A stretch of 64,000 bases of DNA from Mycolicibacterium rhodesiae JS60 (GTDB lineage: Bacteria > Actinomycetota > Actinomycetes > Mycobacteriales > Mycobacteriaceae). How positions within the stretch are numbered: the first letter of the stretch is position 1; each line of letters starts with the position of its first letter. This document shows, in pieces, positions 32,998 through 42,643 of the stretch. A model generated the notes under the pieces. The model searched no databases, had not been told where the DNA came from, and worked only from the letters and a program-made list of their open reading frames with translations. The stretch spans positions 62,001 through 126,000 of the forward strand of contig AGIQ01000001.1 of the NCBI GenBank assembly GCA_000230935.2, written 5' to 3'. The translations under genes and the position numbers were made by a program.

Positions 32998-33351
32998 GTG
33001 TCAGGTATTCGGACCGCTGCCCGCAAGCCAAGCGCAGCGCTTTTGAACGGTTCTGTCCAGAGTGTGGACGGGGAAGCTCGGATCGCGTGGGTATCGAGGG
33101 CATTGTGTCGATCAACTGACCCTGACGAGCTCTTTGTCCGGGGCGCCGCGCAGCGCAAGGCGGCCGTGATCTGCCGGCACTGTCCCGTGATGGCCGAGTG
33201 TGGTGCGGACGCGCTGGACAATCGTGTCGAGTTTGGCGTGTGGGGCGGCATGACCGAGCGTCAGCGCCGCGCGTTGCTCAAGCAGCACCCCGAGGTGGTG
33301 TCTTGGTCGGAGTTCTTCGCCGCGCAGCGCAAGCACCGCAGCGTTAGCTAA
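32998..33351 (+). CDS. whiB4: WhiB-family redox regulator WhiB4
   Basis: A 117-residue WhiB protein starting at GTG 32998. Four cluster-binding cysteines are present: one in RALCRSTDPDELF and three in CRHCPVMAECGAD, which hold a [4Fe-4S] cluster sensitive to O2 and NO. The G-V-W-G-G turn and basic tail (GGMTERQRRALLKQHPEVVS) bind DNA or sigma factor. WhiB4 represses antioxidant genes in M. tuberculosis. The frame is open further upstream, but the ribosome site and family length fix the start. It is divergent from ponA2 and followed by a bidirectional terminator. Confidence 0.96.
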   Translation: MSGIRTAARKPSAALLNGSVQSVDGEARIAWVSRALCRSTDPDELFVRGAAQRKAAVICRHCPVMAECGADALDNRVEFGVWGGMTERQRRALLKQHPEVVSWSEFFAAQRKHRSVS

Positions 33352-33361
33352 CTTTCGCCAT

Positions 33362-33392
33362 AGAGTCCCGGCCGATCGGCCGGGACTCTTTT
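33362..33392. terminator. Bidirectional rho-independent terminator
   Basis: AGAGTCCCGGCCGATC (33362-33377) and its exact complement form a perfect 28-bp palindrome (33362-33389) followed by T-rich sequence on the plus strand. It ends whiB4. The bagB stop codon (33393-33391) lies in its tail. Confidence 0.92.
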
Positions 33393-34524
33393 ATGTGGTC
33401 TCCCCGGTGATCTGATCGGCGATCGCCTGTAAGGCGTCGAGGTCGGACACATCGAAAGGCAGCGAGGGCACCCCGACCACCGGAACGTGGGGGTTGGCGC
33501 CGGTGAATCGCGACAACAGCCGGATTTCCCGTTTGGCCGTCTGCGCCCGGTCGGCGTGGATCTGAAGCACCGCCACCGCGAGCTGATCCCCGTTGTTCGT
33601 GGCGTCCGCCCGCAGCGCCTCGACGCCGTCGATCGCACGCTCCGCGGTCAGCGAGGACAGCGTGGGGTGCGTTCGGTTGAGGATCAGCCCGGCCAGGGGC
33701 ATGCCCTCCTCGGAGAGCCGATCGACGAAGAACGACGCCTCCCGAAGCGCGTCGGGCTCGGCCGCCGACACCACCACGAACTGGGTGCCGCGCCGCTTGA
33801 GCAATTCGTAGGTGCGGTCGGCCTTCTCCCGGAAACCGCCGAAGGTCGAATCCAGTGACTGCACGAACGCCGAGGCGTCCGACAGCATCTGCGAGCCCAG
33901 GATGGTCGACATCGCTTTCATCGCCAGGCCGACGACGCCGGTCACCAGGCGGCCGAAGCCCCGCCCCGGGGCCAGCAGCAGTCGCCAAAGCCGGCCGTCC
34001 ATGAAGCTGCCCAACCGCTTGGGTGCGTCGAGGAAGTCCAGCGCATTGCGCGACGGCGGGGTGTCCACCACCACCAGGTCCCAGCGATCCTGGCCGAGCA
34101 GCTGGCCGAGCTTCTCCATGGCCATGTATTCCTGCGTGCCGGCCAGTGAGGTGGCGACCGTCTGGTAGAACTGGTTGTCCAGAATCGCTTGTGCGCGTTC
34201 GGTTCCCGAGTATTCGACCACCATCTCGTCGAACGTGCGACGCATGTCGAGCATCATCGCGTGCAGCTCGCCGGTCACCTCGGGGGCCAGCGGCACCCGC
34301 TGCGGGGTGTTGCCCAGTTCCTTGATGCCCAACGCCTGCGCCAGCCGCTTGGCCGGATCGATGGTCAGCACCACGACGGCACGGCCGTACTCGGCGGCCC
34401 GTAGCGCCATCGCCGCAGCGGTGGTGGTCTTGCCGACCCCGCCTGCGCCGCAACACACGACGACCCGGTTGGACCTGTCTTCCAGGATCGACTTCATGTC
34501 GAGGGCTGGAGGTGTGCCGCTCAT
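33391..34524 (-). CDS. bagB: ArsA/Get3-like ATPase, subunit B
   Basis: A 377-residue P-loop ATPase like Rv3680. The deviant Walker A is [16 protein letters not shown]: the general P-loop lysine is present but the signature first lysine of the KGGxGKT motif is alanine. Switch I reads [13 protein letters not shown] and Walker B/switch [19 protein letters not shown]. It pairs with the upstream ATPase (stop-start overlap TGATG) to form a heteromeric complex; in mycobacteria the pair is needed for resistance to nitro-oxidative and glycerol stress. It is not part of an arsenic operon. Confidence 0.88.
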   Translation of the reverse strand: MSGTPPALDMKSILEDRSNRVVVCCGAGGVGKTTTAAAMALRAAEYGRAVVVLTIDPAKRLAQALGIKELGNTPQRVPLAPEVTGELHAMMLDMRRTFDEMVVEYSGTERAQAILDNQFYQTVATSLAGTQEYMAMEKLGQLLGQDRWDLVVVDTPPSRNALDFLDAPKRLGSFMDGRLWRLLLAPGRGFGRLVTGVVGLAMKAMSTILGSQMLSDASAFVQSLDSTFGGFREKADRTYELLKRRGTQFVVVSAAEPDALREASFFVDRLSEEGMPLAGLILNRTHPTLSSLTAERAIDGVEALRADATNNGDQLAVAVLQIHADRAQTAKREIRLLSRFTGANPHVPVVGVPSLPFDVSDLDALQAIADQITGETT

Positions 34525-35540
34525 CACCTAACTCCTTGCTGCGCAAGCGTTTCGGCCAATTCGTACAAACTTCCCAGATCGACACCGTCGGGAATCGTCG
34601 GCAGTTCCAGCCGCGGCACGTTCAACCGGTTGAGCTGCTCGGCGCTTTCGGCGCGGGCCCGGATGCGGCTGGCGTGCTCGATCGTCTCGGTGAGCAGCCC
34701 GGCGAAGTCGTTGTCCGGCAACCTGATTCCCACCCGCTCGAGTCCGGCGCGCACTGCGTCGGCGTCGATGTCGCCCTCGGCGGCCTTGGCCAGGTCGGCG
34801 GCGGGCAGGAACGGCGGGATGTTGCGGTTTACAATCACGCTGCCGATCGGCAGGCCCAACTCCTGCAGTTCCTCGATGGCCTCGATGGTCTCCTGGATGG
34901 GCAGCGCCTCCAACAGGGTGACCAGATGGATCGCGGTCTGATCGGAATGCAGCAGCTTGACCACCCCGTCGGCCTGCGAGTGGACCGGCCCGCCCTTGGC
35001 CAGGTCCGAGACGGCCTTGGTGACGTCGAGGAACCGAGCGATACGGCCGGTCGGGGGAGAATCGACGACAATGGCGTCATAGGCCGGCTTCTTGCCCTCT
35101 TGGCGCACCACCGACTCCTTGATCTTGCCGGTGAGCAAGACGTCGCGCAGGCCCGGCGCGATCGTCGTCGCGAACTCGATCGCGCCGATCCGGCGCATCG
35201 CCCGGCCGGCCAAGCCGAGGTTGTAGAACATGTCGAGGTATTCCATGAACGCCGCCTCGATGTCGACCGCCAGCGCGTTCACGTGGCCGCCGCCCTCGGC
35301 GGTGGCGATCTTCAGCTCCTCGTAGGGCAGCGGCGGCACATCGAACAACTGCGCAATACCTTGCCGCCCTTCCACTTCCACAAGAAGAACCCTGCGCCCC
35401 CCGGCGGCCAAGGTCAGTGCCAGCGCGGCGGCAACAGTGGTCTTGCCGGTACCGCCCTTGCCTGTGACAAAGTGCAAGCGGGCCTTCGTCAGGCGCGAAG
35501 GCCAGGCTAGAGAGCTGCCATCGCTCGATGTGGTCGCCAT
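34524..35540 (-). CDS. bagA: ArsA/Get3-like ATPase, subunit A
   Basis: A 338-residue partner ATPase like Rv3679. Its Walker [20 protein letters not shown] keeps the signature lysine that its partner lacks, and switch II is [19 protein letters not shown]. Methionine-rich hydrophobic helices suited to bind tail-anchored proteins are not obvious, so the cargo is uncertain. ATG at 35540 faces the divergent DUF4177 gene with a 65-bp gap containing both promoters. The product lengths and overlap with bagB match the conserved mycobacterial pair. Confidence 0.88.
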   Translation of the reverse strand: MATTSSDGSSLAWPSRLTKARLHFVTGKGGTGKTTVAAALALTLAAGGRRVLLVEVEGRQGIAQLFDVPPLPYEELKIATAEGGGHVNALAVDIEAAFMEYLDMFYNLGLAGRAMRRIGAIEFATTIAPGLRDVLLTGKIKESVVRQEGKKPAYDAIVVDSPPTGRIARFLDVTKAVSDLAKGGPVHSQADGVVKLLHSDQTAIHLVTLLEALPIQETIEAIEELQELGLPIGSVIVNRNIPPFLPAADLAKAAEGDIDADAVRAGLERVGIRLPDNDFAGLLTETIEHASRIRARAESAEQLNRLNVPRLELPTIPDGVDLGSLYELAETLAQQGVR

Positions 35541-35605
35541 CAGAGCATGCTAGCCAAGCCCCTGTGGCCCACTGCGCCGTTGGTAGCGAGCGATAAGCTT
35601 CGGCC

Positions 35606-35767
35606 ATGAGCCAACCGACGACATGGGAATACGCCACGGTGCCGCTGCTGACCCACGCGACCAAGCAAATCCTCGACCAGTGGGGAGCCGACGGCTGGGA
35701 ACTCGTCGCGGTCCTGCCCGGTCCCACCGGGGAGCAGCACGTCGCCTACCTGAAGCGGCCCAAGTGA
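35606..35767 (+). CDS. Small DUF4177-family protein
   Basis: A 53-residue protein from ATG 35606, the same length as recalled for Rv3678A. The compact beta-alpha-beta pattern TTWEYATVPLLTHATKQILD then WGADGWELVAVLPGPTG is the DUF4177 signature. It has no known activity. GTGA overlap ties it to the RidA gene that follows, giving a three-gene operon (DUF4177, RidA, metallo-hydrolase) with 4-bp overlaps throughout. Confidence 0.9.
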   Translation: MSQPTTWEYATVPLLTHATKQILDQWGADGWELVAVLPGPTGEQHVAYLKRPK

Positions 35768-36219
35768 GTCATTCCGGGCGGCTCGCCGAGTTGGGTCTGA
35801 CGCTGCCGACGGTGGTGAAGCCGCTGGCCGCGTACGTTCCGGCGGTGCGCACCGGCAATCTCGTCTACACCTCCGGCCAGCTGCCGATCGAAGGCGGGAG
35901 CCTGATCCACACCGGCAAGGTCGACGCCGACGTGACCCCGGAGCAGGCCAAGGACGCCGCCCGCCTGTGTGCGCTCAACGCGCTGGCCGCCGTCGATGCC
36001 CTGGTGGGTCTCGACACCGTGACCAAGGTGGTCAAGGTCGTCGGATTCGTCGCGTCCGCACCCGGTTTCAGTGGTCAGCCCGGCGTCATCAACGGAGCCT
36101 CGGAGTTCCTCGGCGAAGTGTTCGGCGAGGCCGGGGCACACGCGCGCTCAGCCGTCGGCGTATCGGAATTGCCGCTGAACGCTCCGGTGGAAGTCGAGCT
36201 GATCGTCGAGGTGAAGTGA
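35764..36219 (+). CDS. RidA-family (YjgF/UK114) protein
   Basis: A 151-residue cytosolic trimeric protein of the RidA group (same length as recalled for Rv3678c). [32 protein letters not shown] and the C-terminal [15 protein letters not shown] are hallmarks. The catalytic arginine of true RidA imine deaminases is not obvious (the C-terminal half has [15 protein letters not shown]), so it may have another role. GTG at 35764 is inside the DUF4177 end. Confidence 0.88.
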   Translation: MSHSGRLAELGLTLPTVVKPLAAYVPAVRTGNLVYTSGQLPIEGGSLIHTGKVDADVTPEQAKDAARLCALNALAAVDALVGLDTVTKVVKVVGFVASAPGFSGQPGVINGASEFLGEVFGEAGAHARSAVGVSELPLNAPVEVELIVEVK

Positions 36220-37016
36220 CCCATCCGGCGTACGGAGTGCTGCGGCCGGTGACCGAGTCGGCCTCCGTATTGCTGTGCAACAACCCGAACATCATGACGC
36301 TGGACGGCACCAACACCTGGGTGCTGCGCGGACCCGGCAGCGACGAGATGGTCATCGTCGACCCCGGTCCCGACGATGACGAGCACATCGGCCGGCTGGC
36401 CGAGCTCGGCACCATCCCGCTGGTGCTGATCAGCCACAAGCACGACGACCACACCGGCGGTATCGACAAGATCGTGGAGTTGACCGGTGCGGTGGTCCGC
36501 TCGGTGGGCAGCGGATTCCTGCGCGGCCTGGGCGGCCCGCTCACCGACGGCGAGATCATCGACGCGGCCGGACTGCGGATCACCGTGATGGCCACCCCCG
36601 GCCACACCGCGGACTCGTTGTCGTTCCTGGTCGATAATGCGAGGGGCAAGCGCAGCGCCGGGAAGGGGCCGGTGCTGACCGCCGATACCGTTCTCGGCCG
36701 CGGCACCACCGTGATCGACGACGAAGACGGCAGCCTGACCGAATACCTGGAGTCACTGCGCCGGCTACAGGGACTGGGGCGCCGGACGGTGCTGCCCGGG
36801 CACGGCCCTGAGCTCGATGACCTGGAGGCCGTCACCGCCATGTACCTGGCGCACCGTGAGGAACGGCTCGACCAAGTGCGCCAAGCCCTACGGGCGCTCG
36901 GCGACGATGCCACCGCACGGCAGGTCGTCGAACACGTCTATACCGACGTCGACGAGAAACTGTGGGACGCCGCCGAGAAATCGGTGCGCGCCCAATTGGA
37001 CTACCTGCGGGCGTGA
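36216..37016 (+). CDS. Metallo-beta-lactamase-fold hydrolase (LACTB2-like)
   Basis: A 266-residue MBL-fold enzyme like Rv3677c. The zinc motif [11 protein letters not shown] (HxHxDH), the GHT histidine (ATPGHTADS), the [12 protein letters not shown] aspartate and the PGHGPE histidine give a full metal site. The ~60-residue C-terminal winged-helix ([20 protein letters not shown]) is the LACTB2 type, whose members are RNA or thioester hydrolases. GTG at 36216 overlaps the RidA stop. It converges on crp with a hairpin between. Confidence 0.9.
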   Translation: MTHPAYGVLRPVTESASVLLCNNPNIMTLDGTNTWVLRGPGSDEMVIVDPGPDDDEHIGRLAELGTIPLVLISHKHDDHTGGIDKIVELTGAVVRSVGSGFLRGLGGPLTDGEIIDAAGLRITVMATPGHTADSLSFLVDNARGKRSAGKGPVLTADTVLGRGTTVIDDEDGSLTEYLESLRRLQGLGRRTVLPGHGPELDDLEAVTAMYLAHREERLDQVRQALRALGDDATARQVVEHVYTDVDEKLWDAAEKSVRAQLDYLRA

Positions 37017-37020
37017 TTAC

Positions 37021-37057
37021 GGCGCGGAAACAGTCGCTGAGCGAACGAAACCGCGCC
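37021..37057. terminator. Convergent hairpin between the MBL gene and crp
   Basis: GGCGCGG (37021-37027) pairs with CCGCGCC (37051-37057). The right arm and its flank (ACGAAACCGCGCCCGA) are the same as in the hairpin after glpK at 2873-2888. No T-tract. Confidence 0.55.
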
Positions 37058-37064
37058 CGAATCG

Positions 37065-37739
37065 CTACCTCGCTCGGCGAGCCAGCCGCTCGGAGTCGCT
37101 GATCAGCACGCTCTTGCCCTCCAGGCGGATCCATCCGCGGTGGGCGAAGTCGGCCAACGCCTTGTTCACCGTCTCGCGCGATGCCCCGACCAGCTGGGCG
37201 ATCTCCTCCTGGGTGAGGTCGTGCGTCACCCGCAGCGCGCCGCCCTCCTGGGTGCCGAACCGCTGCGCCAGCTGCAGCAGCTGCTTGGCGACACGGCCCG
37301 GGACGTCGGTGAAGATCAGGTCGGCGAGGTTGTTGTTGGTGCGACGGAGCCGACGTGCCAACACCCGGAGCAACTGCTCGGCGATCTCAGGACGATCGGC
37401 GATCCACGCCCGCAGCGCGTCGCGGTCCATCGAGACGGCGCGCACCTCGGTGATGGTGGTGGCGCTGGAGGTCCGCGGTCCCGGGTCGAAGATCGACAGC
37501 TCGCCGAACATGTCCGACGGCCCCATGATCGTCAGCAGATTTTCCCGCCCGTCGGGGGAACGGCGGCCGATCTTCACTTTGCCGGAGATGATGATGTACA
37601 GCCGATCGCCGGGCTCGCCTTCGGCGAAGACGGTATGTCCCCGCGGGAAGTCCACCGGCTGCAGCTGTTTGGTCAGCGCGGAGACCGCGCTGGGTTCAAC
37701 TCCCTGGAAGATTCCGGCCCTCGCCAGGATCTCGTCCAC
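37065..37739 (-). CDS. crp: cAMP receptor protein Crp
   Basis: A 224-residue global regulator like Rv3676. The N-terminal cyclic-nucleotide domain includes the phosphate cassette [18 protein letters not shown]; the dimer helix follows, then the winged helix with [20 protein letters not shown] and [12 protein letters not shown] as recognition helix. In mycobacteria Crp binds TGTGA-N6-TCACA sites with or without cAMP. The start is GTG at 37739. A near-consensus site exists in this window at the acs start, and a membrane adenylate cyclase is at 60.6 kb. Confidence 0.96.
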   Translation of the reverse strand: MDEILARAGIFQGVEPSAVSALTKQLQPVDFPRGHTVFAEGEPGDRLYIIISGKVKIGRRSPDGRENLLTIMGPSDMFGELSIFDPGPRTSSATTITEVRAVSMDRDALRAWIADRPEIAEQLLRVLARRLRRTNNNLADLIFTDVPGRVAKQLLQLAQRFGTQEGGALRVTHDLTQEEIAQLVGASRETVNKALADFAHRGWIRLEGKSVLISDSERLARRAR

Positions 37740-37839
37740 GTCGCCCCTCTTAAACTCTTCGATGATGTGAAATGCGCAGGCCAGCTGTATTGCTGGGCAG
37801 CGTCAGTCTAGTGGTAACTGGGCTTGCAACGAGCCAACG

Positions 37840-38178
37840 CTACACACGATTGGCGTACTGGGTTCGGTGAAACTGCGGATTTGGCCGTGCATGGGCGTAT
37901 GACCGCGTGGGCAAACCGGGCTCGTCATCAGTGCGGTGGGCAGGCACTTCTGTCCGTCGATGCCGCATTTCGGCTGTGGGTGGTGCCTGCACCGGTGCCG
38001 CCCTGGCCGCCCGCTCCAGATATCGGGTGACGTCGTCCGCGGGTGTGCGCTCGGTGTGCAACGCCTCTTCGAGACGCTGTAACCCGAACGTCGCGAGCAT
38101 CAACAGCCCGGGGACACACACCGCGAGCAACCAGGTCACGGGGGTTAGTAAACACGCGCAAGGTCTCAGCGGGATCAC
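37840..38178 (-). CDS. Small membrane protein upstream of crp
   Basis: A ~112-residue protein, Rv3675-like by position. One membrane helix ([20 protein letters not shown]) is followed by a charged cytoplasmic region ([20 protein letters not shown]) and a basic, low-complexity tail. The start is uncertain: GTG 38178 or GTG 38139, the latter beginning V-T-W-L-L. It lies 100 bp upstream of crp on the same strand. No function known. Confidence 0.65.
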   Translation of the reverse strand: MIPLRPCACLLTPVTWLLAVCVPGLLMLATFGLQRLEEALHTERTPADDVTRYLERAARAAPVQAPPTAEMRHRRTEVPAHRTDDEPGLPTRSYAHARPNPQFHRTQYANRV

Positions 38179-38233
38179 GAATTGTCACCGGTCAGTCCGC
38201 GGCTTGACGGGCCGGAGTCAGTACCCTTGCAAC

Positions 38234-39046
38234 GTGACCACGGACAGCCCCCCGGCCAGGCGTAAAACCGCCCGCGGCGCCGTCAAGGCACCGGCCCTGA
38301 GTAAGGCGGAGGCAACGAAGTGGGATTCGGAGACCCACGTCGGTCTCGTCCGGCGCGCCCGTCGGATGAACCGAACGCTGGCCACCGCATTTCCGCATGT
38401 GTACTGCGAGCTCGATTTCACCAATCCGCTGGAGCTGGCTGTCGCCACCATCCTGTCCGCGCAGTGCACGGATGTCCGTGTCAACCAGACCACCCCCGCG
38501 CTGTTCGCCAGGTACCGCACCGCGCGGGACTACGCGCAGGCCGACCGGACCGAGCTCGAGGAGATGGTCCGCCCGACCGGCTTCTACCGGAACAAGACCA
38601 ACTCGCTGATCGGCCTCGGCCAAGCCCTCGAGGAGCGCTTCGACGGCGAGGTGCCTCATACGCTCGACGAGCTCGTCGCCCTGCCCGGCATCGGCCGCAA
38701 GACCGCCAACGTCATCCTCGGCAATGCCTTCGACATCCCCGGCATCACCGTGGACACCCACTTCGGCCGGCTGGTGCGCCGCTGGCGCTGGACCGCTGAA
38801 GAAGACCCGGTCAAGGTCGAGCACATCGTCGGTGACCTCATCGAACGCAACCAGTGGACGCTGCTGAGCCACCGCGTCATATTCCATGGCCGCCGGGTCT
38901 GCCACGCCCGCAAGCCGGCGTGCGGGGTGTGCGTGCTGGCCAAGGACTGCCCGTCGTTCGGGCTGGGGCCCACCGATCCGCTGGTTGCCGCACCGTTGGT
39001 GAAGGGGCCGGAGACCGAGCATCTGCTTGCGCTGGCCGGGCTCTAG
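38234..39046 (+). CDS. nth: Endonuclease III
   Basis: A 270-residue bifunctional DNA glycosylase/AP lyase for oxidised pyrimidines (base excision repair). The helix-hairpin-helix [17 protein letters not shown] has the catalytic lysine; the catalytic aspartate is in TVDTHFGRL; the [4Fe-4S] cluster cysteines are [17 protein letters not shown]. The ~35-residue basic N-terminal tail ([20 protein letters not shown]) is characteristic of mycobacterial Nth. GTG at 38234 is chosen; a long upstream extension lies antisense to the neighbouring membrane-protein gene and is rejected. Confidence 0.95.
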   Translation: MTTDSPPARRKTARGAVKAPALSKAEATKWDSETHVGLVRRARRMNRTLATAFPHVYCELDFTNPLELAVATILSAQCTDVRVNQTTPALFARYRTARDYAQADRTELEEMVRPTGFYRNKTNSLIGLGQALEERFDGEVPHTLDELVALPGIGRKTANVILGNAFDIPGITVDTHFGRLVRRWRWTAEEDPVKVEHIVGDLIERNQWTLLSHRVIFHGRRVCHARKPACGVCVLAKDCPSFGLGPTDPLVAAPLVKGPETEHLLALAGL

Positions 39047-39065
39047 ATTTTCGGCTCGGTATTGA

Positions 39066-39707
39066 ATGACGACGTCGGCCCGCTGGACGCTGCTGGTGCT
39101 CGCCGTGATCGCGGCCCTGATCACGGGGCTGGTCCTCGCCCTCGATGAGACCCCGCCGGGAACCGGGGGGGCACCGGGCGCGCAAGCCGCTCGAGCACAC
39201 CGCGACGCCGACACGCCCGAGGCGCTTGCCGGGCCGCGCCAGCGTGCCGACCTGCCCCGGTGCCCGGCAGCGGCCGACAATCCCGGCCCTAAGGAACTGC
39301 GCGGCATCGTCGTCGAATGCGCCGCCGACGGAGCGAATGTGGATGTTGCCCGTGCTCTGGCCGGCCGCCCGGTGGTGCTCAACCTGTGGGCCTACTGGTG
39401 CGGGCCCTGCGCCGAGGAACTGCCCGCGATGGCGGACTACCAGCGCCGAGTAGGCCCGGACGTCTCGGTGGTGACCGTGCACCAGGACGAGAACGAGACC
39501 GCGGCGTTGCTGCGCCTGGCCGAGCTGGGGGTGCGGCTGCCCACCCTGCAGGACGGTCAGCGCCGGATCGCCGCGGCCCTGGGCGTGCCCAATGTGATGC
39601 CCGCGACGGTGGTACTGCGCGCGGACGGTAGCGTTGCCAAAATCCTGCCGCAAGCGTTCACCAGTGCCGACGAGATCGCCGCCGCGGTGAAGAATGCATT
39701 GCAGTGA
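39066..39707 (+). CDS. Membrane-anchored thioredoxin-like protein
   Basis: A 213-residue protein like Rv3673c. The N-terminal anchor (WTLLVLAVIAALITGLVLAL) is followed by a Pro/Ala-rich linker and an extracytoplasmic thioredoxin fold with the redox motif AYWCGPCAEELP and cis-proline segment NVMPATVV. Two extra cysteines precede the domain (DLPRCPAAA and GIVVECAADG). It is a TlpA/ResA-type thiol reductase likely acting on exported proteins or cytochrome maturation. The NUDIX gene begins in a GTGA overlap, and MarP follows that, so all three are coupled. Confidence 0.9.
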   Translation: MTTSARWTLLVLAVIAALITGLVLALDETPPGTGGAPGAQAARAHRDADTPEALAGPRQRADLPRCPAAADNPGPKELRGIVVECAADGANVDVARALAGRPVVLNLWAYWCGPCAEELPAMADYQRRVGPDVSVVTVHQDENETAALLRLAELGVRLPTLQDGQRRIAAALGVPNVMPATVVLRADGSVAKILPQAFTSADEIAAAVKNALQ

Positions 39708-40510
39708 CAACAGATGAGAGAGAAGCGCCGGTGACCTCGTGGGGTTCCTCCCGCTCGTCGGGACCGGTTGCGCTCACCCCGGAATTCCGGCCCCCGTGGC
39801 TGGCGCCGCTGGTCGACAACGTCGACCGCGTGCCGCAGGCGTATCGCCGCAAGGTGCCGCCCGAGTTTCTGGCCGCGGTCACCAAAGCTCGGGCCGCCGG
39901 CACGGGTGGGCGCGACGCCGCGGTCCTGGTGCTGTTTTCCGGACCGGGTTCGGATCTCTCGAGCGGGCAGCCGCCCGACGATGCCGACCTGTTGCTGACC
40001 GTGCGGGCCGGCACGTTGCGTCACCACGCCGGGCAAGCCGCATTCCCCGGAGGCGCGGCCGACGCGGAAGATCCCGACCCGGTCGCCACAGCGCTTCGAG
40101 AAGCACAGGAAGAGACCGGAATCGACCCGGGCCGGCTGTATCCGTTGGCCTTGTTGGAGCGAATGTTCATTCCCCCCTCGGGTTTTCACGTCGTACCGGT
40201 ACTGGCTTATTCGCCGGATCCGGGGCCGGTGGCCGTCGTCGATCAGGCCGAGACCGCGATCGTCGCGCGGGTTCCGGTGCGTGCCTTCGTCAATCCTGTG
40301 AACCGGCTGATGGTGTATCGCACGGGCACGGGTCCGGGCTTCGCCGGTCCGGCGTTTCTGCTCAACCAGATGTTGGTGTGGGGATTCACCGGCCACGTAA
40401 TCTCGGCGATGCTCGACGTCGCCGGCTGGTCGCAACCGTGGAACACCGACGACGTCCGGGAGTTGGACGAGGCGATGGCTCTCGTGGGTAGCAGTGAGGA
40501 GCCCCGGTGA
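39704..40510 (+). CDS. NUDIX hydrolase, CoA-pyrophosphatase type
   Basis: A 268-residue NUDIX protein like Rv3672c. The CoA-specific motif LLLTVRAGTLRHHAGQAAFP precedes the Nudix box GGAADAEDPDPVATALREAQ followed by EETGID. NudL-type enzymes cut CoA and acyl-CoA to phosphopantetheine and 3',5'-ADP. Start GTG 39704 (overlap with the thioredoxin gene); another GTG 27 bases on would give a slightly shorter protein. The end overlaps marP by 4 bp. Confidence 0.88.
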   Translation: MTTDEREAPVTSWGSSRSSGPVALTPEFRPPWLAPLVDNVDRVPQAYRRKVPPEFLAAVTKARAAGTGGRDAAVLVLFSGPGSDLSSGQPPDDADLLLTVRAGTLRHHAGQAAFPGGAADAEDPDPVATALREAQEETGIDPGRLYPLALLERMFIPPSGFHVVPVLAYSPDPGPVAVVDQAETAIVARVPVRAFVNPVNRLMVYRTGTGPGFAGPAFLLNQMLVWGFTGHVISAMLDVAGWSQPWNTDDVRELDEAMALVGSSEEPR

Positions 40511-41694
40511 CGAGTTCACAATGGCTGGACATCGCCGTGCTGGCTGTGGCGTTCGTCGCGGCCATCTCGGGTTGGCGGTCCGGCGCGTTGGGCTCACTGA
40601 TGTCATTCGTGGGTGTGGTCCTCGGCGCGATCGCCGGGGTGATGCTGGCTCCGCATATTGTCAGCCACATCAGTTCGCCGCGCGGCAAGCTGTTTGCTGC
40701 ACTCTTCTTGATCTTGGCCCTGGTCGTGATCGGCGAGGTGGCCGGGGTGGTGCTGGGCCGCGCAGTGCGCGGCGCCATCCGCAATCGCGCGGTACGCACC
40801 GTCGACTCGGTGATCGGCGTTGCTCTGCAGCTTGTGGTGGTCATGGTCGCGGCCTGGCTGCTGGCCAGCCCATTGACGTCCTCCGACCAGCCGAACCTGG
40901 CCGCGGCCACGCGCGGCTCGAAAGTGCTTGCCGAGGTGGACAAGTACGCGCCCGAGTGGCTCAAAACCGTGCCCAAGCGGATGTCGGCGCTGTTGCGCAC
41001 CTCCGGGCTGCCCGACGTCCTGCAGCCGTTCGGCCGCACTCCGATCCAAGCCGTCGACGCACCGGACGCGTCGCTGGCCGACAGTCTGGTCGTTGCCAAT
41101 GCCAGACCCAGCGTGGTCAAGATCCGCGGTATCGCACCGGGCTGCCAAAAGGTATTGGAGGGTACCGGTTTCGTGATCGCCCCCAACCGGGTGATGTCCA
41201 ACGCGCACGTGGTGGCCGGTTCCGACAGCGTCACCGTCGATGCCGAGGGACAGGAGTACCCGGCGACCGTCGTCTCCTATGACCCCAACGAGGACATTTC
41301 CATCCTGGACGTGCCCAACCTGCCGCAGCGCCCACTGGTATTCGCAGACCAACCGGCGAAGTCGGGCACCGACGCGGTGGTGCTCGGCTATCCCGGCGGC
41401 GGCGAGTTCGCGGCCACCCCCGCGCGGGTGCGGGAGACCATCGAGCTCAACGGGCCCGACATCTATCGCACCACCACGGTCAACCGTGAGGTCTACACCA
41501 TCAGAGGCACTGTGCGCCAAGGGAATTCCGGTGGACCGATGATAAACCGGGCTGGCCAGGTGCTCGGCGTGGTGTTCGGTGCGGCGGTGGACGACAACGA
41601 CACCGGATTCGTGATGACCGCCAACGAGGTGTCGCGTCAGCTGGCCAAGATCGGCAACACCGCGAAAGTGCCGACCGGGGCCTGCGTCACCTGA
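40507..41694 (+). CDS. marP: Membrane serine protease MarP
   Basis: A 395-residue protein like Rv3671c. Four N-terminal membrane helices (CvpA-like, about residues 5-125) are followed by a chymotrypsin-like periplasmic protease with H in VMSNAHVVAG, D in NEDISILDVP and S in RQGNSGGPM. In M. tuberculosis MarP keeps internal pH in acid and acts on the peptidoglycan hydrolase RipA. Two cysteines at GCQKVLEG and the end (TGACVT) correspond to its regulatory disulfide. GTG at 40507. Its last 8 bp overlap the convergent ephE gene. Confidence 0.95.
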   Translation: MTSSQWLDIAVLAVAFVAAISGWRSGALGSLMSFVGVVLGAIAGVMLAPHIVSHISSPRGKLFAALFLILALVVIGEVAGVVLGRAVRGAIRNRAVRTVDSVIGVALQLVVVMVAAWLLASPLTSSDQPNLAAATRGSKVLAEVDKYAPEWLKTVPKRMSALLRTSGLPDVLQPFGRTPIQAVDAPDASLADSLVVANARPSVVKIRGIAPGCQKVLEGTGFVIAPNRVMSNAHVVAGSDSVTVDAEGQEYPATVVSYDPNEDISILDVPNLPQRPLVFADQPAKSGTDAVVLGYPGGGEFAATPARVRETIELNGPDIYRTTTVNREVYTIRGTVRQGNSGGPMINRAGQVLGVVFGAAVDDNDTGFVMTANEVSRQLAKIGNTAKVPTGACVT

Positions 41695-42643
41695 TCGGGT
41701 CGTACACCTGACCCAAGAACCTCCGCAGGTGTTCGTTGACCTCGTCCGGGGCTTCCTCGTGGGCGAAGTGCCCGACCCCGGCAACCGAGACGAACCGTCC
41801 GCGTGGTGCGTAGTGCTGGGTGCGGTCCACCGGGTCGGCGAGCACGTACGGGTCGGCGTCGCCGCGCAGGTGCAGGAGCGGGACATCGAGCTGGCGGTCC
41901 ATCGATTTCATGAATCGCCAACCCTCGCGGCGTAATTGGCTGCGCACCGCCCACCGTTGGTATTCCAGCGCGGAATGCGCCGCCGACGGAATCTGGATGG
42001 CCTGCCGCATATGCGAGATGGCTTCCGAAAAGTCTTCGGAAGCAAGCCATTTACCCGACGCGCGGCTGCGGACCAGATGCTCGAGCGCATCGGCATTGTG
42101 CCGGGTGAGTGCCCGTTCGGGAAAGACCGGCAGCTGGTAGCGCAGCAGCGTGGGGAGTAGCGCCTTGCCCTGGTCGCGCCTGGTCAACGCCGACGCCCGC
42201 AGCGCGGCCGGGTGCGGTGAGCTCACCAGCGCGATGGCCCGGACCATCCGCGAGTGCAATACCGAGGTCGCCCAGCAGACCAGTCCGCCGTCGGCGTGGC
42301 CTACCAGAGTCGCCGAGCCATGGCCGAGCGCGCGGATCAGCCCGGCGGTGTCGCCGGCCAGCGTCCAGCCGTCGTAGCCGCGTGGTGGTTTGTCGCTGCC
42401 GCCGTACCCGCGCAGGTCGACGGCCACCACCCGGACCCCGGACAGGCCGCGCAGCTGATGGCGCCAGGACCACCAGAACGAGCCGAAGCCGTGCAGCAGG
42501 ATCACCAGGGGTCGCGACGCGCCCGCCGCGGATTCCGAGCCGCCCCGGCCCTCCACGCAGTGGAACCGAATTCCGTTGGCGTGGACGTCGAAATGACGCC
42601 ACGGCCCCGCGATGCGGGTGACCGACGGATCCGGTAGGGCCAT
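41687..42643 (-). CDS. ephE: Alpha/beta-hydrolase, EphE-type epoxide hydrolase
   Basis: A 318-residue alpha/beta hydrolase like Rv3670. The oxyanion motif LLHGFGSFWWSW and nucleophile elbow LVGHADGGL have Asp as nucleophile, as in epoxide hydrolases and dehalogenases; the late histidine is GVGHFAHEEAP and the acid lies in LRGDADPYV. Start ATG 42643 shares its A with the TGA of the preceding membrane-protein gene (TGATG). Substrate unknown. Confidence 0.87.
   Translation of the reverse strand: MALPDPSVTRIAGPWRHFDVHANGIRFHCVEGRGGSESAAGASRPLVILLHGFGSFWWSWRHQLRGLSGVRVVAVDLRGYGGSDKPPRGYDGWTLAGDTAGLIRALGHGSATLVGHADGGLVCWATSVLHSRMVRAIALVSSPHPAALRASALTRRDQGKALLPTLLRYQLPVFPERALTRHNADALEHLVRSRASGKWLASEDFSEAISHMRQAIQIPSAAHSALEYQRWAVRSQLRREGWRFMKSMDRQLDVPLLHLRGDADPYVLADPVDRTQHYAPRGRFVSVAGVGHFAHEEAPDEVNEHLRRFLGQVYDPIR

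Noticed and set aside
37907..38233. N-terminal extension of nth
   Set aside because: It has no homology to endonuclease III and runs antisense to the small membrane protein upstream of crp; GTG 38234 gives the expected protein.
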